This document shows, piece after piece, positions 34,944 to 46,640 of a DNA stretch of 64,000 bases. Position numbers and translations under genes: made by a program. Origin of the DNA: Stichopus chloronotus (lineage: Eukaryota > Echinodermata > Holothuroidea > Aspidochirotida > Stichopodidae); NCBI GenBank assembly GCA_021234535.1, contig CM037829.1:30910962-30974961 (forward strand), given 5' to 3'. The notes under the pieces are model-generated. The model was not told the DNA's origin, did no database searches, and saw nothing but the letters and a program-made list of their open reading frames with translations. Each line of letters opens with the position of its first letter. The first letter of the stretch is position 1.

Positions 34944-37900
34944 ATGTATCGACTAATGCTCGGTAAAAGTATGTACAGGACTTTGTCAAAAGGCGTCTGT
35001 GTTAGACATCAGAAGATGTTGACAGGGTGCAGATCAGCCAGTTCTGCCAGTGGAATGACAGCTGATGAGCTCATTGACAGAATTTTAAGGGTAGACCATG
35101 CTGGTGAAGTTGGTGCCGACAAGATCTATGAGGGTCAGCTGGCTGTACTAAGAAATACGCCTGTTGGTCCACTGATACAGGTAAGTGTCACTCTGTTGCA
35201 GGAAAGCAATGACTGTAATTATTACCAGTAACGTTCATAAACAATGTCATTAAATAAACTCTTCATTATTTCATAGTCATGGTAACGTATGAGTGATGAA
35301 TAAATGGCAACAAAATTGTTTAAAATATACAAAATGTGGTGAATCTTTATAAATGTATAGCTGTAAACTTACATATACTGTATCGCAGTAGTAATGCTAA
35401 ATGTTTTGAAAACCTGCTACCAGTTTACAATTCACTTCTTTGTAACAAAGGTGATGTACTGATTGAAAGATTTCAAGGAGACTTGTAATTGTGACGAAAA
35501 AGGGAGTGACAGGGCAAGAGAAAAGAAGTGTAATAATGATAGAAGAAGTGAAATTGTGATGAAAGAAATGTAATAGTGATTGTCTAAGTCCTGATGTATA
35601 TCTCAAATGGACAAACTGCAGCTTTGCAATTTGCAAGTTATCAGTGAAATTTAATGGCTGGAATTCTTTGACCGCAGTTTTATACTTTGCATGTCATAAG
35701 CTGCCATGAAGCGATATCCGTGACCAGAGCCCTCCATTCCTGGTATATGGTGGTATTTTGTACCATGTGTACAATACCCCAATTGTCTATATCAATAAGT
35801 GACATTGCAATGGTGTTATATGGCCATATTTTCTCTCCTTTTTTCTTGGGGGGGGGGGGGGAGGGGGCTCAAGGCAGACATGCAAGTTACTAAAAACAAC
35901 TAAGCATTGAGATGGATGTGTCCTTACATAACAGATTGGAAGCACACACACGCAAAGAGTTGAAAACCTTCAACATGTCATCTGAATGCTTGCCTGGTGA
36001 ACATTGTCTTTTGTAATGTAATTGTTCTTATTGTTTGCATTGCTTCCAAATGTGCTAGATATCCTAAATGGGTTACCTTTCAAGACTTTCAGGGTATTCC
36101 ATGCTTCTCATCTGCTTGAAGGAGGTTGATATTGTTTTTATCCACTCTGAGTCATTCACTTCATGCTTGAGATGTCCTTTGGCCATTTATAGGAAAAATT
36201 TAGATAAAGAACACCTCTTGGAAGTAGCTTTGGGAGTTGATCAAGCAACTGGTGGCATGTTTTGATTTCGTGATCGATATAGGTAATGTCTACTTTATTT
36301 CTTCAATGAATTGTATTACAGGAAATGTGGGATGAAGAGAAGGAACACAGAGAAACCTTTGAGAGACTGATTCCTCAGTATCGTTCCAGGCCCACCGCTT
36401 TGCTTCCTCTATGGAACGTTGCTGGTTTTGTGCTGGGTGAGATTACCTCCCAACAAAGTTTTCAAAGAAATACCGTTTCAAGTATGACCCACTGACTTGC
36501 AGACTTCTCTGAGATGACGATGACTCCTGACATGTCTGGAAATGTGCAACAGAATATCTTTGCCATACACTGCATGTTTAATATGTGATACCACAGCACC
36601 AATAATTTCTGACTTTCCAGTAGTTGTCTGTATTGAGATCTTGTGTCATTTTTCCTGAAATGACTACAGTGCATAACTTTCAACAAATTTCACAACATTT
36701 ACTGAAAATGAAGAGTGTGACTAAAGAAAGACCTTAACAGTTTTTTTTTTTTCTTGTTACCTAGTGACATACATTAATCGTGCCAAAACTTAACATTGGA
36801 TGTCATCGGAGCTGTTTGACAGAGCCTTTGAGCATTGAATGTTTAGTCCACTTACCTCTTGTCTTTGTGCACTGCATCTTTTAATATTTCAAAAAAGATA
36901 TCATTTCTTGATTTTAATATTCCATCCTCTCACATTTAATGCCTCACTTGTTTCAGTCTTCCTCTTATTTTCGATTAAGTTTTCAAGTAAAATTGCCAGA
37001 TAACATATTGCTGTAATTTCAGTTTGTCAGTGTTAATTATATTGCCCTTTTGTTTATTTTTAATCTTTCAGGTGCAGGAAGTGCAATCTTTGGGAAAGAA
37101 GCTGCCATGGCTTGTACAGTGGCTGTTGAAGAAACCATCGGTGAACATTACAATGAGTAGGTACCAACAATGCATAAGCCAAGGAACATAATTAGGATAC
37201 ATGCGAGACACCTAATTTCATTATTCAATCCAGTATAAATATAAACCTTATGAAGAGAACTGTAAGACAAATACATAAAAAAGTAAAAAGTGTAAAACTA
37301 CACTACAATATCCAGCATGCTGTAATTTGCAAACCTTTTTACAGTCTATGATAAGTTCAGATGACAAGTTTGAATAGCAAAACTGTTTTCTTTACATTCC
37401 AAATACAATTGTCATGCATGGGCTTTGACAAGTATTTTTCTTCCTAGTACACTTAAACAAGTGTCACAATTTTTATGTTTTTGTTAGGAAAGTTTCATCT
37501 CAAAGTGAACCAACCAAAACTGGAGAGGGATCAATCCTGTCTTTTGTTTTAATGGAAACAAAGTAAATGAACAAAAACAAAACAAACAACGTGGGTCGTT
37601 GCAGGAAATGTACTTTTTATTTCCAATAATTAAGCAAATCGCCAGCTGCCTCTATTTTTATCCATTCTTGTAACTTTAATATTCGGCAGCTTCCCGCTGT
37701 CTTTCAGCAATTCTATCGAAGGGTGATAGTCCGATTTCCTCCACGCTACTGACCATTCATGAACTTACAGGCAATGCTAGTTTGCATCTAGAAACAACTA
37801 CCATTTGGCAATTTTGCACAAGCTTCTTGAACTACTGTGTGGGTAACAGTTCATTGTTGTGTCATTTTAAGTCTTTACTTCTCTGGGTGTTCATGATAGA

Positions 37901-40245
37901 GTCTGTAGACCAGTTGTACAAATAAGGAACCTGTGTGGTCTAAGAGGCTAAGAAATCCTTAACAGATGATGAGTTAATTTGACTGTTGATGTATGTGTTT
38001 CATTATGATGTTATTTAAACTAATGCAAAATATTTTATAATTACATCAGGTGCTCTTTGAAGGCTGTTATTTTTTTTCCTTTTTACTGTTCCTCAAATCT
38101 AGTCCTCAAATGTAAGAAACTGCTCTTGGGAAGCCCCTAATGTACTTCATGCAGAGTACATGTTTCATTGATATGCAGCCTACTGCGTGGGGTTCATATT
38201 CTGTTCCTGTAACATGAGAAGTCTTGTTCCTGCTGTTGTATTGGCATTTTCAGTGATGTTTGTTTGACCCGAGGCCAACAGTTGGTTGACAGAGAAATCA
38301 ATTATAGCAATGATGATGTCACTTAAATACTCCATTTTCTGTGTGTGCCTCAAATTTCAGCAGTTATTTATTTAAGGCAAAACATTCTCCTATGAACTAG
38401 TTTGTCTTTCCCAGACAGAAATATTGATGTCATATTCTGACAATAATCAAATTTCTCAGAAATTCACTCTGAAATAAATCATTTTGTTATCATTTTATTG
38501 TTTTGTTAAGGGTAATGTCGCTTGTTCTTTAATTGACACAAACATAGAACATCAATTGTCAGTTAGTACTGGATTTCCTTACTGTAAAAATGAAAGTTTT
38601 GGTGAGAATTTATTGGTCATGTTCCTTTACCTGGAATGTCTTGTTTAATATCTGTTCTTTGAAAAAAAAATCATCTTAAAATTTAGCTGCTGTAACGCAA
38701 CAGTCTTCTTTATTCCTGCTTGAAGATTTCCCAGACTATTACTGAATTTGTATGAGCTATATCAGTTTCTTTGTCTCCCTCGGTGAACCAATAATATAAT
38801 GCAAAAGAAACAATTACAAGGTGATGACATCAAATGGTGCTTGAACAGGCACTTGCAACTACAGCCCTGTAGTCTTACTATTTTGCCAATATACAAATGA
38901 AACCTCACTTAAGGTAATTGCAAGTGGAATATAATGTGATTATGCAAACCTATGCCAAATAATTCTTTTGTGTCTGGAACCTCTTCCAGGTGGACTTAAT
39001 TTTATTTGATGATAATGTGAACCAAATATAGAAAAACAGCTAAAAATGCACCAGTATGGCATAAGTGTGCAAGCAGCCTGAGAAATTGGATCAAGTTAAA
39101 ATGTTATTAGCACTGGCAATAAGGTGAATGAACAGTCACATTTTACTTATCACTTTGCATCTGCTTTTAACTTTCTGAACAAAAAAAATTGGAAAATCTG
39201 GAAGAAAAGTTAACAAGAAAATATTCGTAACACAAGACATATCTCAAGAGATTAGATATTACTCTTTATCCTTGCAGTCAAATTAGGCAGTTGATTGAGC
39301 ATGATCCAGAAAAGCACAAAGAACTCTTGGATATCCTGAAGAAGTTCCGAGACGATGAACTCCATCATCTCGATACAGGCTTAGAACATGATGCCTTGAA
39401 GGTAAATATGTTTGATTGTATAAATCTGATAAAATTAGGATAATTTATTGGAGAAAATGTGTTGTACCTCTAAAATGCCTTTGAACAACCGTCAAGAATT
39501 TTGTGGTTTCATATCATTTGGATGTCGTTGTTCATTGCTGTGATTTGTACAAAGTTTTCCAAATAGCCAGTTGGGCCCACCGTGTACCTTTTGTCTGTTT
39601 TATCTTCTTAGACAGTCAAATGCAATGTTGATTTATAATGTATGTTGTGCAATTAAGGTTAGATTCCTTAAAGCCCTGGAGGAATGTTGACACATTGATG
39701 TGCTTCGGCCTATTAGGAAATCTGGAACATGATGGGAGTTGGGAAGATGGGGTGGTTTGAAATGTGTTTGAGGTAAAATATGCCCCCTCAATGTCAACAT
39801 AGCATCAGTTAAACTTCTTGTACCTCTAGCTTTATTCTGTCAACTTGGCAATGTACAATGCAGAACACCAAAGGGAGAAAAACCGAATGTTTTTTGTAAA
39901 TACAGTAAAGCATAGATGCATGTTTTGCAACAAAAGGTTATCACCATTTTCTGAGAGGTTAATTGCACCCTGTTACTTTAACCTGGTCTAAAGGCATGGT
40001 GGCTCAGCATGGGTCATGATGAAGTGGTAAATGCAATCTGTTTATAGCCAATCAGTTACAAACAGACCATCAACTTGATGGGTATGTTGTTGTGTCAAAG
40101 GCTTGAGAATTGAGGTCGTTTCTTAGTTAAGTTTTTTAAATGATTATTATTCTCCACAACTCCCCAGGCACCCCTTTACGATACCATGAGCTCCGTCATC
40201 AAAGCAGGCTGCAGGACGGCTATCTGGCTGTCTGAGAGAATTTGA
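34944..40245 (+). CDS. COQ7: COQ7, 5-demethoxyubiquinone hydroxylase, mitochondrial (five coding exons)
   Basis: Di-iron hydroxylase that adds the C6 hydroxyl to demethoxyubiquinone, the penultimate step of coenzyme Q synthesis, on the matrix side of the inner mitochondrial membrane with COQ9. Exons: 34944-35180, 36322-36436, 37072-37156, 39278-39401, 40168-40245. All have GT-AG borders and compatible phases, giving 212 residues against about 217 in human. Residues 1-36 are basic with no acidic residue, a targeting peptide. All six iron ligands are present with the family's spacing: E55 (AGEVGA), E85 and H88 (EEKEH), E137 (VEET), E173 and H176 (DDELHH). It ends in the usual AIWLSERI. A pyrimidine-rich tract ending in TAG at 34900 suggests a 5'-UTR intron, which would place the transposon 33345-34773 inside it. 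Introns (up to 2.1 kb) hold AT-rich sequence, 14 G at 35848-35861 and no other gene. Confidence 0.97.
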
Positions 40246-40805
40246 CGACTTGCATCAAGACCTTTCAAAAGAAGATTACCAAAAGAAACTGGTCACCAAG
40301 AGAACCAAAGAAAGTCATAGTTGCCATGGAAACCCTGTACTTTAAAGAATTGGTTTTGTAAAGAAATGAACTGGTGGGAAGTTATTCTCTGTCAGAGTTT
40401 TCTGAAAAACAACATTTAGACATTCATCCGTGAGAAAGTCCTAACAAAGTGGACAATTTCATTTTTCACTATTATTATTGCCTGCTAACATATTCTTATT
40501 TCCTGTTACTTTGCAAAGAGTTAAAGTTTTCAAAGTCAAACCAAGTTTAGTGAATTCATCTGGCAATGGTAACATGTGTAATATCATTTCACTGAATTAT
40601 ATGAAAGTTTGTTTGTCTCCCTCATCAATGCAGATTGCATTTATTGCCATAAGAATGATACTGTTCTGATAATGTGGGAAAATTTTTTCTTACACACATA
40701 CAATCTTCACCAAGGTGTGGTGTATCATGGCCCAGATTTTGTGTTTATTTTGGTACAACTATAGTCCATGGTGTGACCAGCTAGAGTGTCACACAAACAC
40801 AACAC

Positions 40806-40811
40806 AATAAA
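40806..40811 (+). terminator. Candidate polyadenylation signal for COQ7
   Basis: AATAAA about 560 bases after the COQ7 stop codon. The distance is plausible for a 3' UTR, but other sites could be used. Confidence 0.35.
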
Positions 40812-40829
40812 ATGCTGGAAGCTTTCTGA

Positions 40830-41685
40830 TAGTACAACACACACGAAGCTGTGTAAACAGGCTCAAATTTACATAAATTACATAAATAACATAAGCCTGT
40901 TACTGATGGAGACGGTCCTCGGTTTATGTGACTTGAAGAACTGTTCAACTCATCCGCTTGTCCCCAAAATTCTCCTCCATTTCTAAATAAGTTTGCCCTT
41001 TCTACGTATCCATCTTCATCCTCTGTCATGTGTCACCCATCGAACGTCTCCGATTTAATCGCTCTTCAATCTGATTGTTGCAGAGGTGCTGATGTGAAGT
41101 AAGAGAAGTGCACACTTTTTTCACTTTTTTTTGTCAATGTTCCACTTAGAGAGGAAATGGATTTGATCCACATCAAAGTTTCAATGGCCGACATATGACG
41201 TGCAACAGATGATGGATATATGGTAATTCAACATCACTCATACTCCCACTCATGCCATGATCCCACCTGCCTGTCTGCAACCATCCTCATCCCTACTCGC
41301 CTATCTGCCATCGTACCCACCCTCACTTGCAAGTCCCAACACCCCCCCCACCACCACCACCACCAACTCCCTTTGCTGACACACATTTTGAAGTCGTCAT
41401 CAAGTAACACAGGATATTATGAAAGTAATTTATCGCGTTACTTCTAGAATGTCATATATGATCGTCTTTGTAGATTCAGACTGTCAAAAAGCACAAACAT
41501 ATATACAATATTTACATCAACTGGAATAAATGCTTTAATTATGATGTGAAGGAAGGGAAACAAAAAACCCTCATGGACTTGACGAAGTGCTCAACTCCCT
41601 AGTGCAATAGCAGAGAAAAGGAAAGAAACAAGGAAAACTTAAAAAGATAATTAACTTTTCCCCCACCCTCACCCCATAGCACCGT
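40830..41685. other. 3' flank of COQ7, no further gene
   Basis: Contains a C/A-rich low-complexity stretch (about 41338-41368). No open frame is supported. Confidence 0.4.
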
Positions 41686-41689
41686 CACT

Positions 41690-42845
41690 CCTTCGTACAT
41701 GGCTATTTACGTGCCTGCTTTCGCACATTAAAGTAAAGGGCTCCGGACAGTTGAACGGAAGGTACTTAGACATAGTTTACCAAGGTTAAACCTAAAAGAT
41801 CTGAAACTATGACCGTCCATTACAGTCTTGGGTAGGGTATTCCACAGATTAATGGCACGATGCCAAAGGCTCAGTGAGAACGAGATGTGCTACTTACAGT
41901 ATGCAGAAGAAGCTGAGGATAACGAGTGTTGTAATTGTGAACATGAGTGCTAGTTGTGAAAAAGTTTGAGAAGGCGTGTGGTAACAGGTTGTGGGTAAAG
42001 CGATAGGTGAATGAAGCTATTCCTAGATTGATAATGTCGTTAAGTTTAAGTAAGTTCAACATTTTGAAAAGAGGATCGGTGTGATCACGTGGACCACAGT
42101 GACAAATATGTCGACCAGCCCTTTTCTGTAAAAGAACAAGACTATTCAAGTATGACTTATTGGTACTAGACCACACAGTACTGCAGTAAGTGAAATGTGG
42201 ATGAAACTAAAGTACAAGGTACATAGGACACTTCTGGGAAGGATGTATCTGAGCCTACCAATAATACCGCCTCCTTTTGCAACATGGGAGCATAATTAGT
42301 GAATGTGCTCATGCCAGGTTAGGTTGGAGTCAATAATTACTCCCAAAAATTTTATTTCATTAACGAAGTCACGTTTGTCACCGTTTATATTTATGTTGAA
42401 ATTGTGATGATTACACTTATAGCCATTAAAAACCATAAACTTTGTTTTACTGATATTTACGGATAGCTTGTTAACTGAAAACCAATTACAGTAATTACTA
42501 AGGTCAAAGCAAACAGTATTTTCCAAGGTGAAGGTCGCCATCTGAAAGGAAAATATTTGTGTCATCATCAAACAAAACAAGTGAAGACCTTTGAGAAACA
42601 GATATTATGCCATTTAAATATATAACAAAGAGAAGTGGGCCAAGGATTGAACCTTGTGGAACCCCACAGCGAACAGTAGCCAGATCAGAGTCAACACTTT
42701 CAAAGTTAGTGTACTGTTTCCTGAAAGTCAAATAGCTTTTAAACCAATCGAGTGAGGGACCTCTAATACCGTAGTAGGAGAGTTTAAATAATAAAATACT
42801 ATGGCCGACTGTGTCAAACCCTTTAACTTTGCTGATTTCCACAAT
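41690..42845 (-). mobile_element. 5'-truncated, broken non-LTR retrotransposon (CR1/L2/jockey-like)
   Basis: Minus-strand fragments of one reverse transcriptase in order: 'GFDTVGHSILLFKLSYYGIRG' and CGVPQGSILGPLLF (42842-42560), FSVNKLSVNISKTK and FLGVIIDSNLTWHEH (about 42480-42296), then QKRAGRHICH and 'YNTRYP' (42150-41900), and a last 'WNTLPK' block near 41840. At least two frameshifts and a stop interrupt it. The catalytic motif that should read FADD reads FDDD. The 5' end is cut inside the reverse-transcriptase domain, as is usual for incomplete reverse transcription. Confidence 0.88.
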
Positions 42846-42849
42846 TCGC

Positions 42850-44850
42850 GGTCAGCCATTTACCTTGGTCTTCGTTGAAAATAGTAGCAAGAAGAAAAAG
42901 AGTTATATGCACAATTCTTAATTACTTATCGTTAAATTAATCATCCCCAGGCTTACTGTGGCGGGACTGGTTTTAAGGGGGAAAATGTCGTAGTGTCAAT
43001 TTCCCGGAGCAAAAATGTATTAAACATTGGATGCCCCAGCCTGTATCAATGGGTCGCCTTGTAACCTTAACACAATCGCAGACCATGCAGCCATTCATTC
43101 CCTGTAGCATTAGAGCGATAATTAAAGAAAAAACGTTATTTTGTTGCAATGCATTTTGCGTTTATCATAAAGAAAATAAAGTTGTAATTGAATATGAAAA
43201 TGTCTATCAGTTTAAAGTTACTTCGTGAATTGTTTACCTGATATGTGCCGGAGCGGGAAACTAAGTCATCACTTTTGCAACAACAATAATCCTTTCCTTT
43301 GCATATTTTGAAAAAAATCTAATGATCATTTCTCAAATATTTTCCAGTAGTTCCAACTTTTTTTCTCAAATGTTTGTCCCCAAAAAACTATCAACTTCAC
43401 TCAATTTATCTATGCAGTTGTCTTCCAATGAAATCACCCCAGTTTCCAGGAGATCCAGCGAATCATTTTTCCTTTTTTTTTCTTGCTCTATTAATTTGCA
43501 ATATCTCCTAGCAAACCAACATTTCCTTATAATTTTTCCTTTCTTCCCCCAAATTTCGGTTCGATCACTTTATACCATCAAAGTAATACTTGTTGGGCAA
43601 TTTCTGTCGTTATATATGCGTTTTTTTCCCAAGTTTTAATATAAGGGTCTTTTTTGCTGTTTACGTGTCTTTCAGAGTGAAACAGCTGTTTGTAACTGTG
43701 AGTGTACATCTGAAGAGTAAGTTGGAATGAAACGGCAAATGTCAGAAAAAGAAGTGTACTTGAAGATGACTCTCTGCTGCTCAGTCTCCTCGAGTAATCG
43801 AAAAAGAAGACAGCTGTTCTCAAGAGTAATCTGTTTTCGGTCATGCTACGGGCTTGTTACGTAATAGGCGAGTGCCAGCCATAGTGTGCCTGCTTTGTTT
43901 TGCTGTTTTGTGATGTAAAGTTAGTTATTCAGTAAGCATTTACTAAGTATTTGAAACAGAGAGAGACAGGAAATAATTGTATTTTGCGGTTACCGTCAAC
44001 CTTGAGAGAGAGAAAAGAGTAGAGGAGAAGAGGAAAAAGTTTTACATCTCACATCGAGAAGCACTTTGAAATGAAAAAATGGACAACTGGAATTGAGTCC
44101 AGAGATAAAGCGGAAAGAAAGAGAAATCAGCAACCCTTTCTGCCGAGTTATATTTTTTTCACTTCGTTTGGTAACTTTTTTTCTAAAATTGGTGGTCAGT
44201 TTCACTCAAATAGTTCTTAACATCTCCATAAAACCTTATTTGCAGCACAGAGTCTTTCTCCTAAACAGTCATCAGTGCACCATACTAATTATATACCTTG
44301 CACACTGCACTTCCAGTTTCTTCTAAACCAAATATTGAGTTGGTCGCTTAAATATTTTTCAACGTGTGACAGACAAAAAAACAAAGTGGACAGACGCACA
44401 AATACACGCAGGAACTTTCTCACTTTTAACATCGCCGAGGAGGATTATTACGTACCCACGAACACACTACCCAGAGGTTTCTCCCCAAATGTTTCCTTGG
44501 TAACCATGGTGCCGTGGGTCGGAGGGTAATCTGCATCCCCAGTTACTGATTGGCTATAATATCTTAGTCGTCCCTCCATTCGTAGTTATATCAAAACGGG
44601 GTAATTTTGGAGAACTTGGGAGAAGTTTGGAGATTCTTGTTCATCAGGTTGAAGGAAGGCACTGCAGTTGTTGGGAGCAAAACAGAGATGCGCAAAGTTA
44701 GAGCATCTACTTTTAATTGATTAATGATGACATTATGTCTGAAGATTCATTGCTGATATTCAAAGTTTCTGAAACGTTGTTTCATATTTATTTTTTTCTG
44801 TTTTGGTTTGCCTTCCTCTTGCTTTTTATTTCTTTGGTCAGCAAGCAAAC
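42850..44850. other. Non-coding stretch before the pseudogene
   Basis: No recognisable gene. No sequence resembling the membrane-anchor exon of the 26132-29466 gene was found, so the pseudogene downstream appears to lack its first exon. Confidence 0.4.
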
Positions 44851-44856
44851 GGGAAG

Positions 44857-46640
44857 AAAACGTCTTTTTTAACATGCCCCAAGTAGTCATGACGAAATAT
44901 CAAAGGGGATGGAATTTAGAGGTTGCAAGATTTGACCAATGAGGTAAACCCCTTGGACAAATTTGCCGAGAACGAATCAAACAATTGGGTGAATGGACTT
45001 GTCGGGGGGGGGGGGGGTCAGGAGAAGCTTAACAAATTTCCGTATTGCAAACCTCGACTTGAATCGCGTTTGTCCGTAATCGTGTCGGAGAAGTACCATG
45101 TGTTTTTTTGTTTCGTATATATATTTTATAGTGGCTCAGGCTTACAACGTCATAAAATATTTAGCCAGTAATGACGTCAGTGACGAAGAGGCTACCAATC
45201 AAATCAACGAAGACGATCGGTTTCTTTCTTTACTCTATAAGCAGTTATTTAGGCCTCATTTAGAGTATGCTGTTCAAGCTTGGAACCCATATTTTTCTAA
45301 AGATGAGGATTATTTGAGAAAGTGCAGCACAGGGCTACTAGATTGAGTAGGGCTTTCAAGGGTGTCCCCTATAACAGCAGGTTACGTCTCTTAAATCTCA
45401 CTTCACTTGAGCTGAGGAGATATTACGTGGAGATTTGATGCAAGTCTATAAGATTGTTCATGGTTTTGATAGTTTATCATTTTCTAATTTTTTCAAGTTG
45501 ACAAATAGTAAAATTACAAGAGGTCATTGTCTTAAACTCCTGAAGGTTCAAAGTAGGATCAATATTCGTCGTTACTTCTTTTCTCAGAGGGTAGTGAATG
45601 AGTGGAATGGGTTGCCTGAGGATGTAGTGATGGCAAGAAGTGTAAACAGGTTTAAGAATGCACTTGACAAGAACTTTAGGCTTTGTGACCGGGTTTTATT
45701 TTTGAACTTTTTTCAGGGTCCTAGGTAGGGACTTAATTGTCCCTGATGATCGTTTTTTTTCTACTTAACTAAACTTTCAAAACTTCAGCATGTAACCTCT
45801 AATACATTTCAATCTTTCACAAACTTTCACAAACTGACGATGGTTCGAGGCTTTACGCCGTTTGGGAAGTTTTGTCGCGAAGTTGAAATCTGGTTGAGGC
45901 AGCCGCTAGATGAAAAGTCGATGATCTCATTTGAGGCCTTCGTAGAGAACGTGCGTTCTCCCGGTGGCACCGTTCACGTCGAGAATGTAATTAACTAACG
46001 ACCTCAAATAAATGTACTATTTGGATTGCAAGATGAGGTCGAGCTAGACGAGGTACTCCATTTTAAAAAGATGGGGAAAGCGGTAGGGGGTTGTTACGTA
46101 ATACAATCACATCAGATTCGTTCAACGTTCAACCATTGATGAACTCAGAAGTTGACTGCCAGAAAATATACTCCCCGAAAACTTGGTCCGAAATGACGAA
46201 GCTCTACGAATTGACCACTGCGTTTTGGGATATGACATGAGTCAAAGTCAAGCGCCCTCACTCTCGATAAATATGGATGCAACCTATTATCGTGAGCAGA
46301 CTGAATGAAAACTTCGCTGCGGCCGGTTGCACGATGCGTATTTACTTTTCAAGCATCAAAAAGGTCAGCTAAAGTCGATTTGATACAGATGGAGATTAAA
46401 TTTGACACATGGCCAAAGGCCTGGACTGCTGCAGGATTGAAAACATTTATCATTTCTGAAGAGGACGCCCTCTCACACCCGGAATTTGCTTAGCTTCTCG
46501 CAAAGTTCGAAAATTTTCCGGGTGTCAATAGCGGCGATTATGAATTATCTTGCTTTTTGAGATATGTCGCGATGGCGAATATCGGTGGAGGGTGGATGAC
46601 TGACTTTGACGTCTTACCGAATCATTTCCCTCTTTCACAC
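44857..46640 (+). pseudogene. Decayed paralogue of the sulfotransferase-glycosyltransferase fusion gene
   Basis: Collinear with exon 2 of the minus-strand gene at 26132-27942. In order: GKPLGQICRERI (44945-44985), FPYCKPRLESRL (about 45038), IKYLASNDVSDEE and EDDRF (45150-45225), then a retrotransposon fragment (45230-45803), then MVRGF, ISFEAFVENV, PGGTVHVE, DEVLHF, KFDTWPKAWTAAGLKT, EEDALSHPEF and finally GDYELSCFLRYVAMANIGG with the DFD motif. Several in-frame stops (for example before GKPLG, after SHPEFA and at the HLQPQ equivalent) and frameshifts, a run of 14 G at 45004-45017 and loss of similarity after about 46640 make it non-functional. About 46523-46620 is almost identical to the intact gene while the flanks are clearly diverged. 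Confidence 0.9.
45230..45803 (+). mobile_element. 5'-truncated non-LTR retrotransposon inserted in the pseudogene
   Basis: Opens with LFRPHLEYAVQAWNPY, continues with MQVYKIVHGFDSLSFSNFF and TRGHCLKLLK, and ends with RRYFFSQRVVNEWNGLPEDVV and FKNALDKNF. These are the conserved C-terminal blocks of CR1/jockey-type reverse transcriptases, here with one frameshift near 45345-45440. Pseudogene similarity stops at about 45229 and resumes at about 45804, so the insertion replaced roughly 25 bases of the host sequence. Only the last fifth of the element is present. Confidence 0.88.
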
